Source: Mesorhizobium loti (GTDB lineage Bacteria > Pseudomonadota > Alphaproteobacteria > Rhizobiales > Rhizobiaceae). Taken from it: a DNA stretch of 64,000 nt. The notes below the pieces were generated by a model. It had not been told where the DNA came from. It saw only the letters and a list, made by a program, of their open reading frames with translations, and made no database searches. The stretch lies in NCBI RefSeq assembly GCF_003148495.1, contig NZ_QGGH01000007.1:1-64000 (forward strand). Direction: 5' to 3'. Of the stretch, positions 56,972-64,000 are shown piece after piece (within the stretch, counting starts at the first letter, position 1; each line of letters begins with the position of its first letter). The translations under genes and the position numbers were made by a program.

Positions 56972-57544
56972 CTATGCGTCCGGCGGCAACACCTGAAGCA
57001 CCCGCGCTATGAACATGTGGAACTCAGCCATGTAGTTGCGTAGGAAGTCCTCGGTGGATTCGACCGTCACTTCGCCGTCGTCCGTTATCAGTCCCGGCGT
57101 GAACTGGATATAGGCTTCCGGCGCATTCATCTGGGGTGAGTTGCAGAAGCTCAGAACGCTGCGCAGGCTTTGTTGGGCGACAGCGGTTGCGATGGCGCCC
57201 GGCGATGTTCCGATAACGGCTGACGGTTTGCGCGCGAATGAATTCTTTCCATAGGGGCGGCTGGCCCAGTCGATCGCGTTCTTCAATCCGCCAGGGATCG
57301 AGCGATTGTACTCCGGGGTAACGAACAGCACGGCCTGAACGGAGGCGATCGCCTTTTTGAAATCCCGGGCGACCGGTGGGAAATTCGCGTCATAATCGTA
57401 GCTGTAAAGGGGCAGATCCTTGAAGGCGATTTCCGTCATTTCAAGTTCCGGAGGAGCCAGTTGAACGAGCGCCTTCGCGAGCTTGCGGTTGATGGATTCC
57501 CGGGCAAGACTGCCGATGAGGTAACCGACTTTGTGTATGGCCAT
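56972..57544 (-). CDS. NADPH-dependent FMN reductase (ChrR/YieF-like)
   Basis: A 190-aa flavodoxin-fold protein: LIGSLARESINRKLAKALVQ (FMN phosphate loop), VLFVTPEYNRSIPGGLKNAI and SRPYGKNSFARKPSAVIGTS. The family reduces quinones, chromate or FMN using NADPH. Length and motifs are typical. Convergent with the MFS gene (8-bp gap). Confidence 0.9.
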   Translation of the reverse strand: MAIHKVGYLIGSLARESINRKLAKALVQLAPPELEMTEIAFKDLPLYSYDYDANFPPVARDFKKAIASVQAVLFVTPEYNRSIPGGLKNAIDWASRPYGKNSFARKPSAVIGTSPGAIATAVAQQSLRSVLSFCNSPQMNAPEAYIQFTPGLITDDGEVTVESTEDFLRNYMAEFHMFIARVLQVLPPDA

Positions 57545-57750
57545 GACACGCTCTCCGTGTTTGCCACCCGCACCCTCATTGCATTATCCGCCAGATGGCA
57601 GCAGATCGCCAGCTTCGCCTCGAAATCGGCCTTCCGAACAAAAATATTGCGCTGATCCCCCTTGTTATGAAACCGTGTGCCCCGACTGGCCGTTGAAGCC
57701 ATGCTCATATGCGGTCACCGCATTTCGGTTCATAGCAAGGGGTTTTCACG

Positions 57751-58662
57751 ATGTTTTCAGTCAAGGTTCTGGCCGGCGCGGCATTGGCGCTCGGCGTAAC
57801 AGTGGCTTCCGCCAGCGCCCAGGTGGTTGTCTCTTCGAAGATCGACACCGAGGGCGGCGTGCTCGGCAACATCATCCAGCTCGTCCTCAACGCCAACAAC
57901 ATCAAGACATCAGACCGTATCCAGCTCGGCGGCACGCCGGTGGTGCGCAAGGCGATCACCGCCGGCGAGATCGACATCTATCCGGAATACACCGGCAACG
58001 CCGCCTTCTTCTTCGAGAAGGCCGACGACCCGGTCTGGAAAGATGCCGCCAAGGCTTATGAGACAGCCAAGAAGCTCGACTACGACGCCAACAAGATCGT
58101 CTGGCTGTCGCCGTCGCCTGCCAACAACACCTGGGCGATCGCGTTGCGCAAGGAAGTCGCCGAGACCAACAAGCTCGCCACGCTCACCGACTTCGGCAAA
58201 TATGTCGCGGGCGGCGGCCAGGTGGTGCTGGCGGCTTCCGCCGAGTTCGTCAATTCGGCCGCTGCTCTGCCGGCCTTCCAGACCACCTATGGCTTCACGC
58301 TGAAGCCTGAGCAACTGATCACGCTCTCGGGCGGCGACACCGCGGCCACCATCGCTGCCGCCGCCAACCAGACCAGTGGCGCCAACGCCGCCATGGTCTA
58401 CGGCACCGATGGCGGCATCGCACCGTCCGGGCTCGTCGTGCTCGACGACGACAAGGGCGTGCAGCCGGTCTACCAACCGGCGCCAATCATTCGCGAAAAG
58501 GTGCTGAAGGAACATCCCGAGATCGAGACGCTGCTCAAGCCGGTCTTCGCCAAACTCGACCTCGTCACGCTGCAGGAGTTGAACGGTCGCGTGCAGGTCG
58601 GCGGCGAGCCGGTCAAGGGCGTCGCCGAAGACTTCCTGAAGAAGAACGGCTTCCTGAAGTAG
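57751..58662 (+). CDS. osmoprotectant ABC transporter substrate-binding protein (OsmF/YehZ-like)
   Basis: A 303-aa protein with Sec signal FSVKVLAGAALALGVTVASA (cleaved near ASA-Q). OpuAC-type SBP: SSKIDTEGGVLGNIIQLVLN, GEIDIYPEYTGNAAFFFEKA and GTDGGIAPSGLVVLDDDKGV. It lacks a lipobox. The following permease, ATPase and permease make a complete YehZYXW-like importer for glycine betaine or a related compound. A strong hairpin follows the gene and may stabilise its mRNA. Confidence 0.9.
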   Translation: MFSVKVLAGAALALGVTVASASAQVVVSSKIDTEGGVLGNIIQLVLNANNIKTSDRIQLGGTPVVRKAITAGEIDIYPEYTGNAAFFFEKADDPVWKDAAKAYETAKKLDYDANKIVWLSPSPANNTWAIALRKEVAETNKLATLTDFGKYVAGGGQVVLAASAEFVNSAAALPAFQTTYGFTLKPEQLITLSGGDTAATIAAAANQTSGANAAMVYGTDGGIAPSGLVVLDDDKGVQPVYQPAPIIREKVLKEHPEIETLLKPVFAKLDLVTLQELNGRVQVGGEPVKGVAEDFLKKNGFLK

Positions 58663-58668
58663 GACGAT

Positions 58669-58698
58669 TCCGGCGCGCCGCTTTCGTGGCGCGCCGGA
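58669..58698 (+). promoter_or_regulatory. hairpin between binding-protein and permease genes
   Basis: TCCGGCGCGCC-8 nt-GGCGCGCCGGA is a perfect 11-bp GC stem without a T run. In ABC operons such stems commonly slow 3' decay of the binding-protein mRNA, giving it excess. Role inferred from position. Confidence 0.7.
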
Positions 58699-58717
58699 TC
58701 GACTGACGGGGGAGGGC

Positions 58718-59881
58718 GTGAACATTCGGTTCGACAAGCTCGGCGTGGTCATCGCCGCGATATCAGCCTATGCGGCTTTTGCCGCGCCCTTTGCCACGTT
58801 CCGCGCTAACCGCATCGTCCCCGGCCAGGCGCGCTCGATTCTCGAGGCGCTGCCGGCAACCATCGGGGCGCTGCTGCTCGCCATCATCGTCGTCGCCGCG
58901 CTCATTGCTCTGTTCAGGACGCCGCTTGTGCTGCGCCTCGCCGCCAGCGTGGTGGCGCTTGCCGCGCTCGCGCTGCTGGTTGGCGTCGCCGGCACATTTC
59001 TCACGCCGGCGGGCAACACCTTTGCGAGGGTTTCGCCGGCCTCAGGCTTCTGGATTCTCATCTTTGCCTTCACGCTTTTGCTGGCTGATGTGCTGACACG
59101 GCTGAACCTGTCGCCCTGGGGGCGGGTTGGTGTGCTGGTCGCGGCCAGCGCGGCGATCGGTCTTTTGCTGATTTCGGGAAGCTGGAACGACCTTTCCATC
59201 CTGAAGGAATACGCCAACCGCGCCGACAGTTTCTGGGCGGAAGGCTCCAAGCATGTGACGCTGGCGCTCGGTTCGCTGGCTGCTGCGGTGATCGTCGGCC
59301 TGCCGCTCGGCATCCTGTGCCATCGCGTCGAAAGGCTGCGCGCCGGCGTGCTCAACGTGCTCAACATCATCCAGACCATTCCCTCGATCGCGCTGTTCGG
59401 CCTGCTGATCGCGCCACTCGGCTGGGTCGCCACGCATGTGCCGGGGGCTGCCGCGCTCGGCATTCGTGGCGTCGGCACAGCACCCGCCTTCGTCGCACTG
59501 TTCCTCTATTCGCTGCTGCCGGTGGTGGCCAACACCGTGGTCGGTCTCGCCGGCGTGCCGCGGGCCGCCAACGACGCCGCGCGCGGCATGGGCATGACCG
59601 ACAGGCAGCGCCTGTTCGGCGTCGAGTTTCCGCTGGCATTTCCTGTCATTCTCACCGGCATCCGCATCGTTTTGGTGCAGAACATCGGCCTTGCCACCAT
59701 TGCCGCGCTGATCGGTGGCGGTGGTTTCGGCGTCTTCGTCTTCCAGGGCGTTGGCCAGACGGCGATGGACCTTGTGCTGCTCGGCGCCGTGCCAACGGTC
59801 GCGCTCGCCTTCGCCGCCGCCATCATCCTCGATGCGGTGATCGAAATGACTGCCACCAAGCGCAGGGTTGAAACGGCATGA
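58718..59881 (+). CDS. osmoprotectant ABC transporter permease (YehY-like)
   Basis: A 387-aa permease from GTG 58718 with GGGGGAGGG. The N-terminal third has four extra TM helices before the binding-protein-dependent permease core (KHVTLALGSLAAAVIVGLPL; EAA-like GMGMTDRQRLFGVEFPLAFP). The extra helices are typical of YehY. ATGA overlap with the ATPase gene. Confidence 0.9.
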   Translation: MNIRFDKLGVVIAAISAYAAFAAPFATFRANRIVPGQARSILEALPATIGALLLAIIVVAALIALFRTPLVLRLAASVVALAALALLVGVAGTFLTPAGNTFARVSPASGFWILIFAFTLLLADVLTRLNLSPWGRVGVLVAASAAIGLLLISGSWNDLSILKEYANRADSFWAEGSKHVTLALGSLAAAVIVGLPLGILCHRVERLRAGVLNVLNIIQTIPSIALFGLLIAPLGWVATHVPGAAALGIRGVGTAPAFVALFLYSLLPVVANTVVGLAGVPRAANDAARGMGMTDRQRLFGVEFPLAFPVILTGIRIVLVQNIGLATIAALIGGGGFGVFVFQGVGQTAMDLVLLGAVPTVALAFAAAIILDAVIEMTATKRRVETA

Positions 59882-60816
59882 TCGAGATCGAAGGTATTAC
59901 CAAGCGCTATGACGCGACAACAGTGGTCGATGACGTTTCGATGGTCATCGAGCCGCGCACGGTTTGCGTCATTGTCGGCACCTCCGGTTCCGGCAAGACT
60001 ACGCTGCTGCGCATGATCAACCGGCTGGTCGAGCCGACCTCGGGCATCATCAAGCTCGACGGCGCCGACAATCGTTCGCTGCCGGGTTACGAGCTGCGCC
60101 GCAGCATCGGCTACGCCATCCAGGGCCACGGCCTGTTTCCGCATCGTACGGTGGCGCAGAACATTGCCACCGTGCCGGTGCTGCTCGGCTGGGACAAGGT
60201 CCGCATCAAGGCCCGGGTCGACGAGTTGATGACGCTCTATCAGCTCGATCCCGAAGCATTCGGTCCGCGCTACCCGCACGAACTGTCCGGCGGCCAGCAG
60301 CAGCGCGTCGGCGTTGCCCGCGCGCTCGCCGCCGAGCCCAACGTGCTGTTGATGGACGAACCGTTCGGCGCGTTGGACCCGATCATCCGCACCAAGGCGC
60401 AGGAGGATCTGCTGGCGATCCAGAAGCGCTTCGGCACCACCATCATCCTCGTCACCCACGACATGGAAGAGGCCGTGCATATGGGCGACAAGATCGCGGT
60501 CATGGATGCCGGCAAGCTCGTGCAATACGCCAGGCCCGCCGAGATCCTGGCGAAGCCGGCAAGCGCCTTCGTCGAGACGCTGGTCGGCGCCAGCGAGCGG
60601 CCGTTCCGGTTGCTGTCGCTCGGCCGGGTCCGCGATGCCGTGGAGAAGGGCTCCGCCGAAGGCGAGGCCATCCCCGGCGATGCCAGCCAGCGCGACGCGC
60701 TGGCCGAATTGTTGTGGTCGGGCCGGCCGGCGCTGCCCGTCAAAGGCGCCGACGGCAAGCCGCTTGGCCGCGTCACCGTCGACGGTCTGGTGAAACGCGC
60801 GGCGAGGCCGGCATGA
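59878..60816 (+). CDS. osmoprotectant ABC transporter ATP-binding protein (YehX-like)
   Basis: A 312-aa ATPase: Walker A GTSGSGKTTLL, Q-loop near YAIQGHGLFPHRTVA, signature LSGGQQQRVGVARALA, Walker B VLLMDEPFGALD and H-loop VTHDMEE. Its C-terminal tail (about 60 aa, LGRVTVDGLVKRA) is shorter than a full CBS pair. ATGA overlaps on both sides indicate tight coupling. Confidence 0.94.
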   Translation: MIEIEGITKRYDATTVVDDVSMVIEPRTVCVIVGTSGSGKTTLLRMINRLVEPTSGIIKLDGADNRSLPGYELRRSIGYAIQGHGLFPHRTVAQNIATVPVLLGWDKVRIKARVDELMTLYQLDPEAFGPRYPHELSGGQQQRVGVARALAAEPNVLLMDEPFGALDPIIRTKAQEDLLAIQKRFGTTIILVTHDMEEAVHMGDKIAVMDAGKLVQYARPAEILAKPASAFVETLVGASERPFRLLSLGRVRDAVEKGSAEGEAIPGDASQRDALAELLWSGRPALPVKGADGKPLGRVTVDGLVKRAARPA

Positions 60817-61562
60817 AGGCCTGGCTTCCGTTGCTGCTCAGGCTAGCCTTGGTGGTGCTGCTCGTCGCCTTTGTCACCAATCCCGGCTGGTTCGAGCCGC
60901 TGCTGAAGCCGTTGACCGAGAACAATGCGCCGGTGATCTACAACCAGGGCAGCCTGCTGACGCTGACATTGCTGCATTTGCGCACGGTTCTGATCGCCAC
61001 CGTGGCTGCAACCATCGTCGCGGTGGCGCTTGCCATCCTGGTCACCAGACCGGCCGGTGCCGAATTCCTGCCGCTGTCGCGCAGCCTGGTCAACATCGGC
61101 CAGACCTTTCCGCCGGTGGCGGTGCTGGCGCTCGCGGTGCCGGCCGTTGGCTTCGGCGAGAAGCCGACGCTGATCGCGCTGTTTCTCTACGGCCTGCTGC
61201 CTATCTTCGAGAATGCGCTGACCGGCCTGACGACGCTGCCGGCCAATGTGGTCGAGGCGGCGCGCGGTGCCGGCATGACCGGTTGGCAACGGCTCACCAA
61301 GGTCGAGCTGCCGCTCAGCGCCCCGATCATTCTCGGCGGCATCAGGCTGTCGGTGGTCATCAGCCTTGCCACCGCCACCATCGGCTCGACCGTGGCCGCA
61401 AAGACCCTGGGCGAAGTGATCATCGCCGGGCTGTTGTCCAACAACCTTGCTTTCATCCTGCAGGGCGGCCTGATCGTGGCAGCCCTTGCCGTGCTGATCT
61501 ATGACGGTCTGTCGGCGATCGAGCGCTACACGGCGCGCCGTATGGGCAGAGAGGCGGCCTAG
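60813..61562 (+). CDS. osmoprotectant ABC transporter permease (YehW-like)
   Basis: A 249-aa permease with six TM segments and EAA motif ARGAGMTGWQRLTKVELPLS. Smaller than the YehY-like partner. ATG overlaps the ATPase stop. With the other three genes it completes the transporter. Confidence 0.92.
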   Translation: MKAWLPLLLRLALVVLLVAFVTNPGWFEPLLKPLTENNAPVIYNQGSLLTLTLLHLRTVLIATVAATIVAVALAILVTRPAGAEFLPLSRSLVNIGQTFPPVAVLALAVPAVGFGEKPTLIALFLYGLLPIFENALTGLTTLPANVVEAARGAGMTGWQRLTKVELPLSAPIILGGIRLSVVISLATATIGSTVAAKTLGEVIIAGLLSNNLAFILQGGLIVAALAVLIYDGLSAIERYTARRMGREAA

Positions 61563-61589
61563 TTCGCGACCTCACCTGACGCTGATGCG

Positions 61590-62177
61590 CTATGACGCGC
61601 TACTCGCGGCAATGAAGGCGTCAACCGGGCCAAAGAACCTCGGCTGTTCTGCTATGATCTTCTCGTCGCTCCATTCCCACCAGCGGATAGCAAGCAATCT
61701 CGCAATCTGGTCGTCAGTAAACCTGTTACGGATGAACTTGGCAGGATTTCCGGCGACGATCGCGTAGGGAGCTACGTCCTTCGTTACGATCGAGCCGGCT
61801 CCAACAACGGCACCATCACCAATCGTTATTCCTGGCATGATGATTGCGCGTCGTCCGATCCATACATCGTTGCCGATTTCAGTCGGTCCGTTGACCACCA
61901 GATCACTATAGGCAACCATCGACTTTGTCATGAGAGCTCGGAATGGGAAAGTTGAGACAAACTGCGTCGGATGATTGGCGCGACAAAGGAATAGGACTTC
62001 CTCCGCTATTGAACAGAACGCTCCTATTCTTAGCGGCGAGGTTTCATCGCACCAATAGATATTGCTGGGCTTCACACTGTATGTCCTGCGGCCAACTGAT
62101 GCATGCTGCGGCAGGACTTCCGGATTGGGAACTCGTCTAAGCCCAAGCTTGGTTCTAAGTTCTCTTGCAAATCCCAT
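61590..62177 (-). CDS. hexapeptide (CatB/Vat-like) acetyltransferase
   Basis: A 195-aa protein with left-handed beta-helix hexapeptides: IGAFCSIAEEVLFLCRANHP, VVNGPTEIGNDVWIGRRAII, IGDGAVVGAGSIVTKDVAPY and IVAGNPAKFIRNRFTDDQIA. The catalytic His is in NHPTQFVSTFPF. Relatives acetylate chloramphenicol, streptogramins or surface sugars; with no resistance context the substrate is open. Codon and base use is less GC-rich than the neighbours, hinting at transfer. Confidence 0.85.
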   Translation of the reverse strand: MGFARELRTKLGLRRVPNPEVLPQHASVGRRTYSVKPSNIYWCDETSPLRIGAFCSIAEEVLFLCRANHPTQFVSTFPFRALMTKSMVAYSDLVVNGPTEIGNDVWIGRRAIIMPGITIGDGAVVGAGSIVTKDVAPYAIVAGNPAKFIRNRFTDDQIARLLAIRWWEWSDEKIIAEQPRFFGPVDAFIAASSAS

Positions 62178-62794
62178 TTGTGCCTAAGCCATTTTGGTTA
62201 GAGGTTTGACTTCGTTCATGTGCTCAACGTTTCTATACTAGGCGGGTACGTCGCGGCACCTATTTGGCCCTGCACCGCCAACGGGAAACGCAACGGCACG
62301 GCGTCGACCTTCTTTGTCGCCAAGAAAGTTTCAATTTCGAAGATATCCGAAGACGCGAGTCGCCTCTGCCTGGATTCTGTCAGTGACCCGCTACTTTCTG
62401 TGGGCGACCGAGAGAATTGGATCAAGTTCGGAGGGCCGCTGCTCTCAGAAGCGAGCTGGGCCTGGGCGAAGAGCGCGGGCATCGGCTGATTGGTCGTGTT
62501 GCACCTGTTCTGACCTAACCAACGGACGAGCAGCTGGCTGCACTCAACGACTGAGCTTTCAGGGCCGCCACAAGCCCTTCAGTGCCGGGCATGGCCCGAT
62601 CTGAATAAATTCAATCGGTTTGCAAGAAGGCATTGCGGCGAAAGCCGGGCAAAAACCGAACAATATCTTGACGTTCCGAGCCCCGTTTCGCATACACCGC
62701 TGCGAAGGGTTGGATTCCGTCTGAGGAATCCGGTCTCTGTCTCAACGGCCCAGGGAGGGGTTCTTTTGGGCCATCAATCGAGGAAAATCCGGCA
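62178..62794. other. 617-bp region between the acetyltransferase and hppA, no supported gene
   Basis: Both strands have an open frame of about 88 codons over 62216-62489 (plus 62220, minus 62482), with no ribosome site or domain; neither is called. The composition is lower in GC than the core genes, like the acetyltransferase. hppA's promoter should lie in the last 200 bp, with GAGGAAAA near its ATG. Confidence 0.4.
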
Positions 62795-64000
62795 ATGACA
62801 ATTATTTCCGCCGTCATCGCCTGCGGCCTGCTTTCAATCCTTTACGCCATCTGGGCGACACGTTCGGTCCTTGCGGCCGATCAGGGCAATGCACGCATGC
62901 AGGAAATCTCCGCGGCTATCCGCGAGGGCGCACAAGCCTATCTGGCGCGTCAGTACACCACCATCGCTATCGTTGGCGTCGTCGTCCTTGTGCTCGCCTG
63001 GTGGTTGCTGTCCATCACCGCCGCGATCGGCTTCCTGATCGGTGCGGTGCTTTCGGGCGCCGCCGGCTTCATCGGCATGCATGTCTCCGTTCGCGCCAAC
63101 GTTCGCACGGCGCAGGCCGCATCGAACAGCCTCGCTGCCGGCCTCGACATCGCGTTCAAATCGGGCGCCATCACCGGCATGCTGGTTGCTGGCCTGGCCT
63201 TGCTCGGCGTATCGATCTACTACCTTGTCCTCACCCACTTCATGGGCCTTCAGCCCAATGACCGCATCGTCATCGACTCGCTGGTCTCGCTCGGCTTCGG
63301 CGCATCGCTGATCTCGATCTTCGCCCGTCTCGGCGGCGGTATCTTCACCAAGGGGGCGGATGTCGGCGGCGATCTCGTCGGCAAGGTCGAAGCCGGTATT
63401 CCCGAAGACGATCCGCGCAATCCGGCCACCATCGCCGACAATGTCGGCGACAATGTCGGCGACTGCGCCGGCATGGCCGCCGACCTGTTCGAGACCTATG
63501 CGGTGACCGTCGTCGCCACCATGGTTCTGGCTGCCATCTTCTTTGGCGGCACCCCTGTCCTGGGTGCGGCCATGCTTTATCCGCTCGCCATCTGCGGCGC
63601 TTGCATCCTGACCTCGATCGTCGGCACCTTCTTCGTCAAGCTCGGTTCCAACGGCTCGATCATGGGCGCACTCTACAAGGGCCTGATCGTCACCGGCCTG
63701 CTATCCATCGTCGGTCTTGGCGTCGCCACCTCGGTCACCCTGGGCTGGGGCGAGATCGGCACCGTTGCCGGCATGGCCATCACCGGCAAGAACCTGTTCA
63801 TCTGCGGCCTCGTCGGCCTCGTGGTGACCGGTCTCATCGTCGTGATCACCGAATACTATACCGGCACCAACAAGCGCCCGGTCAACTCCATCGCCCAGGC
63901 GTCGGTCACCGGTCACGGCACCAACGTCATCCAGGGCCTTGCGGTCTCGCTGGAATCGACGGCGCTGCCGGCGATCGTCATCGTCGGCGGCATCATCTCG
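62795..64000 (+). CDS. hppA: membrane H+-translocating pyrophosphatase (N-terminal part, runs off window)
   Basis: First 402 codons from ATG 62795 (MTIISAVIACGLLSILYAIW). Substrate motif DVGGDLVGKVEAGIPEDDPR followed by ADNVGDNVGDCAGMAADLFE, the catalytic region of all H+-PPases, and EYYTGTNKRPVNSIAQASVT. It hydrolyses PPi while pumping H+. The residue separating K+-dependent from K+-independent types lies beyond the window end. Ten or so TM helices are visible. Confidence 0.95.
   Translation, partial: MTIISAVIACGLLSILYAIWATRSVLAADQGNARMQEISAAIREGAQAYLARQYTTIAIVGVVVLVLAWWLLSITAAIGFLIGAVLSGAAGFIGMHVSVRANVRTAQAASNSLAAGLDIAFKSGAITGMLVAGLALLGVSIYYLVLTHFMGLQPNDRIVIDSLVSLGFGASLISIFARLGGGIFTKGADVGGDLVGKVEAGIPEDDPRNPATIADNVGDNVGDCAGMAADLFETYAVTVVATMVLAAIFFGGTPVLGAAMLYPLAICGACILTSIVGTFFVKLGSNGSIMGALYKGLIVTGLLSIVGLGVATSVTLGWGEIGTVAGMAITGKNLFICGLVGLVVTGLIVVITEYYTGTNKRPVNSIAQASVTGHGTNVIQGLAVSLESTALPAIVIVGGIIS

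Noticed and set aside
62216..62489. Overlapping 88-codon frames on both strands
   Set aside because: No ribosome site or family motif; equal openness on both strands is typical of a composition effect.

Overview
The window looks like chromosomal DNA of a Mesorhizobium-like alphaproteobacterium (Hyphomicrobiales/Rhizobiales). Reasons: high GC; Rhizobiales-type intergenic palindromic repeats (5127-5243, 37311-37391, 41447-41614); an LdtR / L,D-transpeptidase / DUF6163 cluster; an Mg-type HemB; a Bpt-type leucyltransferase; and small Rhizobiales-type proteins (DUF982, a 50-aa MARPPNY protein). The genus is inference. Most of the window is core housekeeping DNA with accessory transport and regulatory cassettes; no phage, plasmid, IS or CRISPR hallmarks were seen.

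Layout. 1-1409: 5' part of a large VCBS-repeat secreted protein (minus). 2217-2290: tRNA-Gln(CTG). 2467-12789: YbhN-type membrane protein, ppx, rlmE, DHA2-type MFS exporter, guaB, a small membrane protein, a MAPEG protein, rnd and an MFS carrier. 12918-15023: divergent MFS / DeoR pair with repeated operator-like sites. 15213-25000: aspS, an exported protein, parC, an AI-2E family permease, a DMT exporter, bpt and an RDD protein. 25035-30829: sthA, then a four-gene minus-strand operon telA - VWA/substrate-binding lipoprotein - xpaC - Tat-exported binding protein, the most system-like unusual locus. 31017-34710: an esterase, an OpgC-like protein, and a LacI regulator with four near-identical palindromic operators and two tandem paralogous microproteins of 47 and 48 aa, each with its own operator; this is the best candidate for something undescribed. 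34772-41433: DUF423, MFS/GntR pair, DUF982, a 50-aa basic protein, a GT90 glycosyltransferase, an aldo/keto reductase and ppk2. 41641-46320: a DHFR/RibD-like reductase, hemB, DUF2066, a 3-hydroxyisobutyryl-CoA hydrolase-like protein and DUF6163. 46559-49448: ldtR (with a 102-bp tandem duplication over its 3' end and terminator hairpin), an exported protein and the L,D-transpeptidase. 49825-56963: glyA, an exported IalB-like protein, a frameshifted glpM-like gene, then nrdR-ribD-ribE-(antitoxin-like ORF)-ribH-nusB-MFS. 57751-61562: an OsmF/Yeh-type osmoprotectant ABC operon with a strong hairpin after the binding-protein gene. 61590-62177: a hexapeptide acetyltransferase in lower-GC DNA. 62795-64000: hppA, cut by the window end.

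How it fits together. Nucleotide and riboflavin supply (guaB, nrdR, ribD/E/H), translation and RNA handling (aspS, rlmE, rnd, nusB, tRNA-Gln), phosphate energy currency (ppx, ppk2, hppA) and envelope or osmotic homeostasis (LdtR/Ldt, OpgC-like, GT90, Yeh-type ABC) dominate. Start sites were chosen from Shine-Dalgarno sequences, signal peptides and family length; functions rest on motif recognition by eye, with no database search.
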